Shown in pieces: positions 1 through 7,500 of a DNA stretch of 11,838 bases. How positions within the stretch are numbered: position 1 is the stretch's first letter; every line of letters begins with the position of its first letter. The translations under genes were made by a program, and so were the position numbers. The DNA comes from Oscillospiraceae bacterium (GTDB lineage Bacteria > Bacillota > Clostridia > Oscillospirales > Ruminococcaceae): contig JAHHUB010000036.1 of the NCBI GenBank assembly GCA_020024175.1, positions 1-11,838 of the forward strand, written 5' to 3'. Under the pieces are notes generated by a model that worked only from the letters and a program-made list of their open reading frames with translations, was not told the DNA's origin and did not search any database.

Positions 1-127
1 ATATATAAATGAGATATTGTTATAAAAAACAATTAAGCAATCTTTAAATACACTGGTTTGTGTTTAATTTTATCGGAATTTATAAAGTGAAAATTAGAAA
101 TGATTATAAAAAATAGTATTAATTTTG

Positions 128-146
128 TTTGTCAAATATTGACGAA
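128..146. promoter_or_regulatory. Imperfect palindrome over the distal -35 box (candidate operator)
   Basis: A GTCAA-ATA-TTGAC core (131-143) is flanked by symmetric TT (128-129) and AA (145-146), giving a 19-base imperfect dyad. Its right half contains the TTGACG -35 box of the distal promoter, so a bound repressor would block RNA polymerase. Metal-efflux operons are commonly controlled by such operators, but I do not recognise this as a known CsoR, ArsR, CopY or Fur box. The rest of bases 1-127 is A+T-rich, with no gene or clear structure that I can support. Confidence 0.3.
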
Positions 147-167
147 ACCATAATAAAATGCTATATT
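139..167 (+). promoter_or_regulatory. Sigma-A-like promoter, distal, of the metal-ATPase cluster
   Basis: TTGACG (139-144) and TATATT (162-167) are separated by exactly 17 bases. Transcription would start near 174, about 75 bases before the first small gene. The segment 137-172 matches the promoter at 7713-7748 at 29 of 36 positions. Confidence 0.6.
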
Positions 168-188
168 TATAACGGTAGAAAAATGATT

Positions 189-218
189 TTGTCAAAAGGC
201 AAAATATTTTGTTATAGT
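189..218 (+). promoter_or_regulatory. Possible second, proximal promoter of the metal-ATPase cluster
   Basis: TTGTCA (189-194) and TATAGT (213-218) lie 18 bases apart. Transcription would start near 225, leaving a very short leader before the ribosome binding site at 232-240. It may be an alternative to the distal promoter or may act together with it. Confidence 0.4.
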
Positions 219-247
219 CTTTATGAATCCCAAAGGAGGATTAAACC

Positions 248-328
248 ATGAAACAACATCGTTTTTGGGCATGGGGTGCTGTAATCTGTATGATTATGGT
301 AATGATTACAGGCTACAAACACAAGTAA
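248..328 (+). CDS. 26-residue single-helix membrane microprotein
   Basis: ATG at 248 follows a near-perfect ribosome binding site (AAAGGAGG, 232-239) at good spacing, and the frame stops with TAA at 326-328. The peptide begins MKQHRFWAWG, continues with a hydrophobic stretch rich in Met, Val and Ile with one Cys (residues about 8-20), and ends in GYKHK. This is one short transmembrane helix with basic ends. It lies 28 bases before the Cys-tail protein and downstream of the same promoters, so it is the first gene of the metal-ATPase cluster. I recall similar short peptides ahead of such genes in Clostridia but cannot verify that here. Its function is unknown. A role as a small partner of the ATPase or the Cys-tail protein is inference from position. 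The strong ribosome binding site makes real translation likely. Confidence 0.65.
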   Translation: MKQHRFWAWGAVICMIMVMITGYKHK

Positions 329-356
329 AAATATAATAGGAAAGGGAGAATTTATT

Positions 357-662
357 ATGCATATCTATTCAAAATTAGCCTGCTTTGTAGGAGGTACTTT
401 GTTTGGTTCTGTTGGTCTTAAACTGCTTACCAGCAAAGATGCTAAAAAGGTTTATACACATATTACCGCAGCAGGTCTGCGTATGAAGGATTCTGTAATG
501 GAAACTGTAACCACTGTACAGGAAAATGCCAATGACATTCTGGCAGCAGCAAAAGATTTGAATGAAGAACGTGCTGCAAAAGAAGAGGAAGAAAAAATGG
601 CTGCTCAAGTTTGCGACTGCAACTGCGAATGTGAATGCGACTGTGACTGTGAGAAAGAATAA
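357..662 (+). CDS. DUF6110-like membrane-anchored protein with alternating Cys-acidic tail
   Basis: This is a 101-residue protein preceded by GGGAG (344-348). Residues about 5-25 are hydrophobic and glycine-rich (CFVGGTLFGSVGLKLL) and look like a membrane anchor or helical hairpin. A TSKDAKKVYTH segment and a charged helix (about 45-82, ending in a run of Glu) follow. The last 16 residues carry seven Cys at every second position (86, 88, 90, 92, 94, 96, 98), separated mostly by Asp and Glu. The N-terminal part fits what I remember of family DUF6110, often found beside metal ATPases; that assignment is from memory. The tail looks like a thiolate metal-binding site, so a role as cytosolic metal buffer or delivery partner for the following ATPase is inferred. 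The tail uses mixed codons (TGC/TGT, GAC/GAA/GAG), which argues for selection on the protein rather than recent repeat slippage. Confidence 0.85.
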   Translation: MHIYSKLACFVGGTLFGSVGLKLLTSKDAKKVYTHITAAGLRMKDSVMETVTTVQENANDILAAAKDLNEERAAKEEEEKMAAQVCDCNCECECDCDCEKE

Positions 663-684
663 GTAATAGTAACAGGCAGTAAAG

Positions 685-709
685 GAGCCGCATTTGCGGC
701 TCTTTTTTT
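685..709 (+). terminator. Intercistronic terminator or attenuator before the ATPase gene
   Basis: GAGCCGCA (685-692) pairs perfectly with TGCGGCTC (695-702) and is followed by seven T (703-709). It lies between the Cys-tail gene and the ATPase, whose ribosome binding site (GGAGG, 713-717) comes directly after. Partial read-through would make the small proteins in excess over the pump. Confidence 0.85.
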
Positions 710-729
710 CATGGAGGTTTTAATTTACT

Positions 730-2817
730 ATGAATGCAATAATTGAACATGAAAGTCGGGGGAGAATCCGACTTAAAATTAATCAAAAAAGAATGAGCCT
801 GAAACAGGCAGATTTACTGGAAACATGGTTTCAGAAAACAAGCGGGGTTATCAGGGCAACTGTTCATGAGCGTACATGTTGTATTGTAATATATTATCAG
901 GGTGAGCGAAATAATATTTTAAATGCTGTACGAAATTTCTCATGGGAACAGGCAGAAAAAAGCATCACACTTCCATCTCACAGCAGCCGTCAGTTAAACC
1001 GTGAATTTCAGGAAAAGCTGGTTAAAAAAATTGCCGTAAAAATGGCAAGTACACTATTCCTACCTGTATCTTTGCGTATTGCAAGAATAGTGTGGCACGC
1101 TATTCCGTTTGTAAAACGGGGATTACACTGTTTGTTCCGTCGCAAGATGAAAGTGGAATTATTGGACGCACTTTCCATAGGAATTTCCATTGCACGCAAA
1201 GATTTTTCCACTGCCGGTTCTGTAATGTTCCTGCTGGAACTGGGCGAATTGCTGGAAGAATGGACAAGGAAAAAATCCATTCAGGATTTGGCACAGTGTA
1301 TGTCATTAAATGTAGACCGTGTATGGCTGCGTACACCTCAGGGAGAGGTTTTGACACCTATTTCCCAAATTCAGTCAGGTGATCAGGTAGTGGTGCGTGT
1401 GGGTGGAGTAATTCCGGTTGATGGTGTAGTAATTCAGGGTGAAGCTATGATAAATCAGGCATCACTGACAGGTGAATCTGTTCCAGTAGCAAAACATTTG
1501 GATAGTTTTGTTTATGCAGGTACCATTGTGGAAGAAGGCGAATGTGTAATCGAAGTTAAACAGGCTTCAGGACAGAGCCGCTATGATCAGATAGTTACAA
1601 TGATTGAACAGTCAGAGCAGATGAAATCTGCTGCGGAAAACAAAGCGTCAAATCTGGCTGATAAATTGGTGCCATATACCTTTGCCGGAAGTTTACTTAG
1701 TTTTGTTTTAACCAGAAATGTAACAAGAGCTTTATCAGTTCTTATGGTAGATTTTTCCTGTGCATTAAAACTGGCAATGCCATTAGCAGTGTTGTCTGCC
1801 ATGAGAGAAGCCGGAAAAGAACATATTACCGTCAAAGGCGGAAAGTTTTTGGAATCCATTGCAAAGGCTGATATAATTGTCTTTGATAAAACCGGAACGC
1901 TGACTCATGCTTGCCCCAAGGTGGAAAAAGTGATACCATTTTGTGGATATGAGGAAAGTGATATGCTGCGTCTTGCCGCTTGTTTGGAAGAACACTTCCC
2001 CCATTCTATGGCAAATGCCGTTGTGGAAGAAGCTAAAAATCGGGGCTTGACCCATGAAGAATATCACTCCAAAGTGGAATATATTGTGGCACATGGCATT
2101 GTGAGCAAAGTAGGAGAAGAACGCGTTCTTATTGGAAGTGCACATTTTGTGTTTGAAGATGAAAAATGTATAATTCCTGAAGAAGAACAGGAAAAATTTA
2201 GTTTATTGCCTGCACAATATTCCCACCTTTATTTGGCTGTCAATAACAAACTGGCTGCTGTTATCTGTATTGCAGATCCTTTGAGAGATGAAGCATCGGA
2301 TGTTCTGAGTACATTGCGTAAACTTGGAATTCAAAAAACTGTTATGCTGACCGGCGACAGCAAACATACTGCCGCTGCTATTTCTTCACAGGTAGGAGTT
2401 GATGAGTTCTGTGCTGAGGTTTTGCCTGAAGATAAAGCTAATTATGTGGCATCTTTGCGTAAGCAGGGACATACTGTCATAATGGTTGGAGATGGCATTA
2501 ATGACTCACCTGCATTGTCAGAGGCTGATGTGGGCATTGCAATCAGCGATGGAGCTGCAATCGCACAGGAGATTGCCGATATTACCATTGCAGGAGAAAA
2601 TCTTTGGGAACTTGTTCGTTTGCGTCAGCTTTCTATGGAACTTATGAAACGTATCCGTTCAAATTACCGTTTTGTTTTGGGATTTAACGGTGCACTTATT
2701 GCACTGGGTGTTGCAGGAATTTTGCCTCCGGCAACTTCAGCAACCCTTCATAATCTTTCTACATTGGGAATCAGTCTGCACAGTATGACAGCATTACCAT
2801 GTAAGGATAAAAAATAA
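730..2817 (+). CDS. P1B-type heavy-metal translocating P-type ATPase
   Basis: This 695-residue integral membrane pump uses ATP to move a metal ion across the cytoplasmic membrane, probably outward. It begins with a degenerate heavy-metal-associated domain (about 1-75, with RGRIRL at 10-15) that lacks the usual CxxC metal site. The actuator loop has LTGES (246-250). The phosphorylation motif DKTGTLT starts at D386. Then come a nucleotide-binding EEHFPHS (421-426 region, matching the P1B SEHP/HP element), TGD (541-543) and the hinge MVGDGIND (585-592). In the transport helix, where most P1B pumps carry CPC, this one has F-S-C (342-344) followed by ALKLAMP. The last helices contain LHN (673-675). 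Together with HFPHS this recalls the CtpC-like branch (reported Mn or Zn export in mycobacteria), so the metal is uncertain. The ATG at 730 follows GGAGG at 713-717. The two upstream small genes probably belong to the same system. Confidence 0.94.
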   Translation: MNAIIEHESRGRIRLKINQKRMSLKQADLLETWFQKTSGVIRATVHERTCCIVIYYQGERNNILNAVRNFSWEQAEKSITLPSHSSRQLNREFQEKLVKKIAVKMASTLFLPVSLRIARIVWHAIPFVKRGLHCLFRRKMKVELLDALSIGISIARKDFSTAGSVMFLLELGELLEEWTRKKSIQDLAQCMSLNVDRVWLRTPQGEVLTPISQIQSGDQVVVRVGGVIPVDGVVIQGEAMINQASLTGESVPVAKHLDSFVYAGTIVEEGECVIEVKQASGQSRYDQIVTMIEQSEQMKSAAENKASNLADKLVPYTFAGSLLSFVLTRNVTRALSVLMVDFSCALKLAMPLAVLSAMREAGKEHITVKGGKFLESIAKADIIVFDKTGTLTHACPKVEKVIPFCGYEESDMLRLAACLEEHFPHSMANAVVEEAKNRGLTHEEYHSKVEYIVAHGIVSKVGEERVLIGSAHFVFEDEKCIIPEEEQEKFSLLPAQYSHLYLAVNNKLAAVICIADPLRDEASDVLSTLRKLGIQKTVMLTGDSKHTAAAISSQVGVDEFCAEVLPEDKANYVASLRKQGHTVIMVGDGINDSPALSEADVGIAISDGAAIAQEIADITIAGENLWELVRLRQLSMELMKRIRSNYRFVLGFNGALIALGVAGILPPATSATLHNLSTLGISLHSMTALPCKDKK

Positions 2818-2843
2818 ACAGACAGTACACTGTCAAAATCAGA

Positions 2844-2878
2844 GAGCAGAAACGGTAATCATGTTTCTGCTCTTTTTT
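2844..2878 (+). terminator. Rho-independent terminator of the metal-ATPase cluster
   Basis: GAGCAGAAAC (2844-2853) pairs perfectly with GTTTCTGCTC (2863-2872) around a 9-base loop, followed by six T (2873-2878). It lies 27 bases after the ATPase stop codon. Confidence 0.92.
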
Positions 2879-3016
2879 ATTTATAAAAACGATAATATAA
2901 AAATATCACACTGTTTTACTTTGGCTAAAATGAAAACAAAAGAAAATTATGATAAATGGTTTTATTGTAAACATTTTGAAATAATATCAAAAAATTAAAA
3001 AGATTTCCATAAAAAC

Positions 3017-3045
3017 TTGCTTTTAGAAAAAATATATGATATAAT
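3017..3045 (+). promoter_or_regulatory. Promoter of the candidate structured RNA
   Basis: TTGCTT (3017-3022) and a perfect TATAAT (3040-3045) are 17 bases apart, and TG at 3037-3038 makes an extended -10. Transcription would begin near 3052, at the 5' end of the candidate fold. Confidence 0.7.
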
Positions 3046-3051
3046 CCGAAA

Positions 3052-3184
3052 CAAGTCTGAGTAGGCATAATTAACTGTGTGCTATTTTGAAGTGGTAAAG
3101 GCCGCTGATTCAGGTCCAGTCATAAAACCCAAATCCTTTTAAAAGCGGAGTATTCTCAAGAGATTGAAAATATTTCGCTTTTTT
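3052..3184 (+). ncRNA. Unidentified structured RNA (small RNA or riboswitch-like leader)
   Basis: About 133 bases lie between a strong promoter and a strong terminator and have no plausible reading frame. The sequence can fold as a three-way junction. The closing helix pairs GTCTGAGT (3055-3062) with ATTCAGGT (3108-3115), with three G-U pairs. Hairpin A pairs GCATA (3065-3069) with TGTGC (3078-3082). Hairpin B pairs AGTGG (3091-3095) with CCGCT (3102-3106). Loop B contains AAAGG (3097-3101), which is perfectly complementary to CCTTT (3135-3139), a possible pseudoknot. The 3' arm of hairpin B (CCGCT) is also perfectly complementary to AGCGG (3144-3148) in the terminator stem, so hairpin B and the terminator could be traded against an antiterminator. 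I match it to no riboswitch class I know, including the c-di-GMP classes. The next gene is a diguanylate cyclase with its own promoter, so an independent small RNA is equally possible. The helices are hand-drawn and short. Confidence 0.5.
3145..3184 (+). terminator. Terminator ending the candidate RNA
   Basis: The left arm 3141-3154 pairs with 3169-3182 over 14 bp, including two G-U pairs, around a 14-base loop. The core is GCG/CGC and the tail is six T (3179-3184). An A run precedes the stem, so the hairpin could also act on the opposite strand. Confidence 0.8.
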
Positions 3185-3250
3185 AAAATTTATAAAACAT
3201 AATTAAAATAATCTGTACAAATAAATAATACACAGATTTTTGAAGCATTA

Positions 3251-3279
3251 ATGTCAAATTAAAGATATACTGGTATGAT
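3251..3279 (+). promoter_or_regulatory. Promoter of the c-di-GMP signalling genes
   Basis: ATGTCA (3251-3256) and TATGAT (3274-3279) are 17 bases apart, with TG at 3271-3272 giving an extended -10. Transcription would start near 3286, about 85 bases before the cyclase gene. This would let the cyclase be expressed independently of the upstream RNA and its terminator. Confidence 0.5.
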
Positions 3280-3369
3280 ATGAGGAAGTATCATAATTTA
3301 AAACATAAGTGACTAAAACAGACTGTGAGTGCTGTTTATATATAAAATAAGCGAAAGGATATATTTATA

Positions 3370-4479
3370 ATGAATACACTTATCAAAACAGAAATTGATT
3401 TTTATAAAAAAGAAATCGATCTTTGCGAATTGAGCAAAGAGCTGTGGAGACGCTATTTTATCGGAACAAAACAAGAGGTTAAGGAGTTTTTGGATGCTAT
3501 AGATTCTTCTTGTATTATTATAGGAACAGGAAAAGATGAATTTTATGATAATAAGGAGTTAATTTGTGCTGAAGTTACTAAAGCCATAGAAGAAAGAGAA
3601 AAGATAAAATTCAGTTTAAAGCGTTTTTGGGCTAAGGAATACATAGTTTGTGATAATATAAGATTAGTTTACGGAAAAATTGATACTGTTGGGAATATTG
3701 CAAATGGAAGAACAATATTTAATATGGATAGTCAATTTTCTATTATGTATAAATACACCGGAAACCAGTGGAAGATTATTTATATTATTGAGTCAATTCC
3801 CAATGAGGATAAAATATTTGGAGAACATTTTCCTCATATACTGGCAGGTCAAATTGAAAAGGCATGGGAACATGCAGATAGAATGACAGAATTAGCTCAG
3901 GAAGATAAGCTGACAGGTCTTATGAATAGGCGTGCATTTGACACCATGCTGCAAAAATTTCAAAATCTTAGCGGTATAGTTGCCTCAATTTATGTTGATT
4001 TGGATAATTTTAAGGAAGTTAACGATACTTTCGGTCATGATGCAGGTGATATGGTAATCATGAAAGTATCAGAAATATTAAAAAGAATTTTCCGAAAAGA
4101 TGATAATGTTGCCAGAATAGGTGGAGATGAATTTTGTGCTTTCTTTGAAATCGGAACAACAGATTACACTATAATTAAAAAAATAGCATGCGAAAAAATT
4201 GAACGGCTGTTAAAAGAAACTCCCATTATTGTTTGCCATGGTCTGAATGAGATTCATGTTACATTTTCTATTGGTCTTTGTATACATACAATAGGGGACA
4301 AAATGAAACCCACCGAGATTCTTAAAATTGCAGATAATGCAATGTATGAAATTAAGAAAAGCAATAAAAACGGAGCTTGTATATATTTGGAAAACACTCT
4401 TAAACTGAAATTTAACGGAATGGATTTTCAATCTAAAGGATGCAGATTGGTACTTACAAATGATGAAAATAACAATTAA
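3370..4479 (+). CDS. Diguanylate cyclase: NTF2/SnoaL-like domain + GGDEF
   Basis: This 369-residue protein has no transmembrane segment or signal peptide, so it is probably cytoplasmic. Residues about 20-145 resemble the SnoaL/NTF2-like fold (DSSCIIIGTGKDE, then strands ending in YTGNQWKIIYI) and probably act as a small-molecule or dimerisation input domain. A helix (155-178) leads into a GGDEF domain (about 176-340) with DKLTGLMNRRAF, the metal-binding YVDLDNFKEVND (D210) and an intact GGDEF (251-255). It should condense two GTP into cyclic-di-GMP. The product-inhibition I-site RxxD is present (R242, D245) five residues before GGDEF, so feedback inhibition is expected. ATG 3370 follows AAAGGA (3354-3359). 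The next gene, 39 bases on with no terminator between, encodes the opposing phosphodiesterase, so the pair probably sets a local c-di-GMP level. Confidence 0.9.
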   Translation: MNTLIKTEIDFYKKEIDLCELSKELWRRYFIGTKQEVKEFLDAIDSSCIIIGTGKDEFYDNKELICAEVTKAIEEREKIKFSLKRFWAKEYIVCDNIRLVYGKIDTVGNIANGRTIFNMDSQFSIMYKYTGNQWKIIYIIESIPNEDKIFGEHFPHILAGQIEKAWEHADRMTELAQEDKLTGLMNRRAFDTMLQKFQNLSGIVASIYVDLDNFKEVNDTFGHDAGDMVIMKVSEILKRIFRKDDNVARIGGDEFCAFFEIGTTDYTIIKKIACEKIERLLKETPIIVCHGLNEIHVTFSIGLCIHTIGDKMKPTEILKIADNAMYEIKKSNKNGACIYLENTLKLKFNGMDFQSKGCRLVLTNDENNN

Positions 4480-4518
4480 CATTGTATAAAAAATACGAAG
4501 TTGATATGTGGGAAAGGA

Positions 4519-7500
4519 ATGGAAACATTGCAAGATTTATTTGATTACTTTGAAGGTTTAGATGAAATAGTATATATTTCGGACATAGAGACCAATGAAC
4601 TTGTTTTTATGAACTGTCATTTGAGAGAAATCCTTGGATATACAGAAAAAAATATTTACAAAGGGAAAAAATGCTATAATGTTTTGCAAGGAAATTGTGA
4701 GCCATGCTCTTTTTGCAATAACAAGACATTGGAAATAGGAAAATTTGAAACATGGGCTCATGAAAATCAGGTGTTAAATCAGCGTTTTGTTGTAAAAGAT
4801 ACTGTTGTCATTTCCAACGGACGCAAATATCGTGTAGAAGTGGCATATGAAGTGAATAAAACAGGTATAGAAAAGACAGCATATTATTTTACACGGCATA
4901 AAGCAGTATTAAATGAATGTCTTCAGCTTTTCTTTTCAACGACTGATCCTGAAGAATCATTGGATAAACTGTTGGAGTACCTTGGCAATACATTCCATGG
5001 AGATCGTGCCTATATATTTGAAATTTCAGAGAAAGACATTACAGATAATACTTATGAATGGTGTGCACCCGGTATAAAACCCCAGATTGAGCTTCTTCGC
5101 AATTTGCCACTGTCAGATATAGGATATTGGGTACATATATTTTCACAGGGAAAAACAGTGGAAATTCAAAATATTGAGGAAATCAGAAATGAGCATCCTT
5201 CTACTTATTCTTTGCTGAAACCTCAAAAAATCGAATCTCTTGTAGCGGGAGCAATTTGGGATAATGGAAGACTCATTGGATTTATTGGTGTTGATAATCC
5301 CGACCCTAAACTGGTTCCACTGTTGGCTCAGGTATTGAAGGAACTGGGAGGATATATGATGTCTCAGTTTCAAAGACGTGATATATACCAGAGATTTAAT
5401 AAAATGAGCTATTGTGATTTGCTCACAGGTGCTTATAATCACAATGCAATGATTGAGCACAATATGCTCTCCAAACAATGGAAATCATTTGGGGCTGTGT
5501 ATTGTGATATTAACAACTTAAAAGAAACCAATGAAACACAGGGGCATGATGCAGGAAATCATCTTATTCAGGAATGTTATGATATTTTGCAGAGATTGCT
5601 GAATACAGAATGGATTTATCACTTAGGAAAAGATGAATTTGTGGCTCTTTATTATGACACAGAAGAATCTGTAATTAAAAATGATTATGAGGCTTTGAAG
5701 CTGGCTGCTATTCAAAATACCTGTCAAATATCTATTGGATATGCCTGGTCAGATAATCAGCCAATTAATACAGAACAGATTATGAACCGTGCAAATACGA
5801 TGTTGTATAAGGAAAAAGAGCATTACTATGAATTGCTGACAAGACTTTTGGATATAACACCATCCCAAAATAAAGAGGCACTCAGTTTCTCTACAGATAA
5901 AAATATAACGGATTATCAGATGAAACTTCAAAGATTTTTATCCAATACTTATTGTGATATGGTTTTTCTTCTGGCAACACTCAGCAATGATAATGGTACA
6001 AATTATTTTTTCTTTGGAGATATGCAGAAAAATTTGTATTTTATTTCTGAAAATATGAGAGAAAGATTTGGGTTTAAAAACAATGTTGTATCTGATTTGA
6101 TTAATGAATGGGCCAGCCGTATTGCAGATGAAGATTTGCTGAAAAAATTTTGGGATGACATTAATGCTTTGCTGTATAAAAGAAAAAACTGCCATGATTT
6201 AAGATATAAAATTAATGATGTGAATGGAAACAGCATATGGATTCACTGTGTGGGAGAAATCAAGTGGAATGAAGATGGTACCAAACCATTATTTTTTGCA
6301 GGGCGTATATCACATCAGGACGAGGACTTTGTTGTAGATAATTTGACAAACTTCCCTACAGAAAGTGTTTTGGTAAAACATTTAGCCCGTATTCAGAAAA
6401 GCAATCAAAACTGTCAGCTTATTGGATTTTCTTTTCATAATATTACACAAATAAATAATCATCATGGGCGCAGCTATGGAGATAATCTGATTAAGGAAAT
6501 TACCAACAAACTTTTTGATAAAATGTCCAATTATCTTACATTTTATCGATTGAGCGGTGTACGATGTGTTGCATTGACAGAGCCACATTCAGATGAGGAA
6601 ATAAGAAAAATTATTTATCAGATTAAATCCATCACCAATGAAGTTTATCAGTCTCACGGAATGGCATTTCAGCAAACCTGTTCTTTTTCGCTGATGAAAT
6701 ATCCTCATGGAGATGTATCACCAGAGGACTTTATTGAAAATATAGTATCTCTTATTAAGGTGGCTCATCAGTCTCCAAGTCATATGTATATTGACGATTC
6801 TGATGGAAATATGAAGAAAATTCAGAAATTATCTGATATGGAGAACCAACTGATTAAAAACATTATAAACGGTATGGAAAATTTCCGCATAGTTATACAG
6901 CCTGTAGTTTCTACGGACAATGGCCGTCCGGTGGGAGGAGAAACACTTTTGAGGTGGAGATTTAATGATGAAGAAGTTTCCCCGGGAGTATTTATTCCAA
7001 TAATTGAAAATGAACATATGATCCATGTGATAGGTCGTTGGGTGTTTGAACAGGCAGTACATTCCTGTGTACGTATTCTCTCTTATATTTCCGATTTTTA
7101 TCTTACGGTAAATGTCAGCTTGCAGCAACTGTATGATGAAGGTTTTACTGATTTTATCCGTAATACGCTGATGAAATATGATTTGGATGGAAAACATATT
7201 GTAATTGAACTCACTGAAAGCTGTATGGATGATCAGCCTGAAAAGCTGGAGCGTTTTGTAAAGGAATGTAATGATATGAATATCAGAATAGCACTTGATG
7301 ACTTTGGAAGCGGATATTCTTCATTGCGTGTTCTTTTGCGTTATCCGTCCTGCATTATAAAGCTGGATAGGTCTCTTCTTGTGGAAATGACCGATTCTTT
7401 TGAGAAAAACGCTTTTATAACCAGTATAGTTTATGCTTGCCACCAATTTGGAAAAAAAGTTTGTATGGAAGGTGTAGAAACAAACTACCAAAATGAACTT

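Larger units (their letters stand above)
2818..3369. other. 552-base intergenic region between the ATPase and diguanylate cyclase genes
   Basis: This gap holds the ATPase terminator (2844-2878), an A+T-rich stretch with nothing I can support (2880-3016), a promoter (3017-3045), a candidate structured RNA with terminator (about 3052-3184), a second promoter (3251-3279), and the cyclase leader with ribosome binding site AAAGGA (3354-3359). In the leader, AAACAG and CTGTTT (about 3316-3337) could form a weak hairpin. Confidence 0.75.

Noticed and set aside
1008..2145. Several antisense and alternate-frame reading frames of 85-120 codons inside the ATPase gene
   Set aside because: They overlap a gene with a full set of conserved motifs, have no family resemblance or ribosome binding sites, and are explained as shadows of its codon use.
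2931..2999. A 22-codon frame between the ATPase terminator and the candidate RNA
   Set aside because: It has no ribosome binding site, lies in A+T-rich sequence right after a terminator, and its composition is that of random A+T-rich DNA.
3052..3140. Known c-di-GMP-I, c-di-GMP-II, purine, cobalamin, SAM, TPP or THF riboswitch
   Set aside because: I looked for the conserved core sequences of these classes and found none. The TATAAT that might suggest a purine aptamer start is the promoter -10.
4210..7197. Antisense reading frames of 60-122 codons across the signalling genes
   Set aside because: They are rich in Phe, Ile, Asn and His as expected for the reverse strand of A+T-rich coding sequence, and they show no recognisable domain or start signal.
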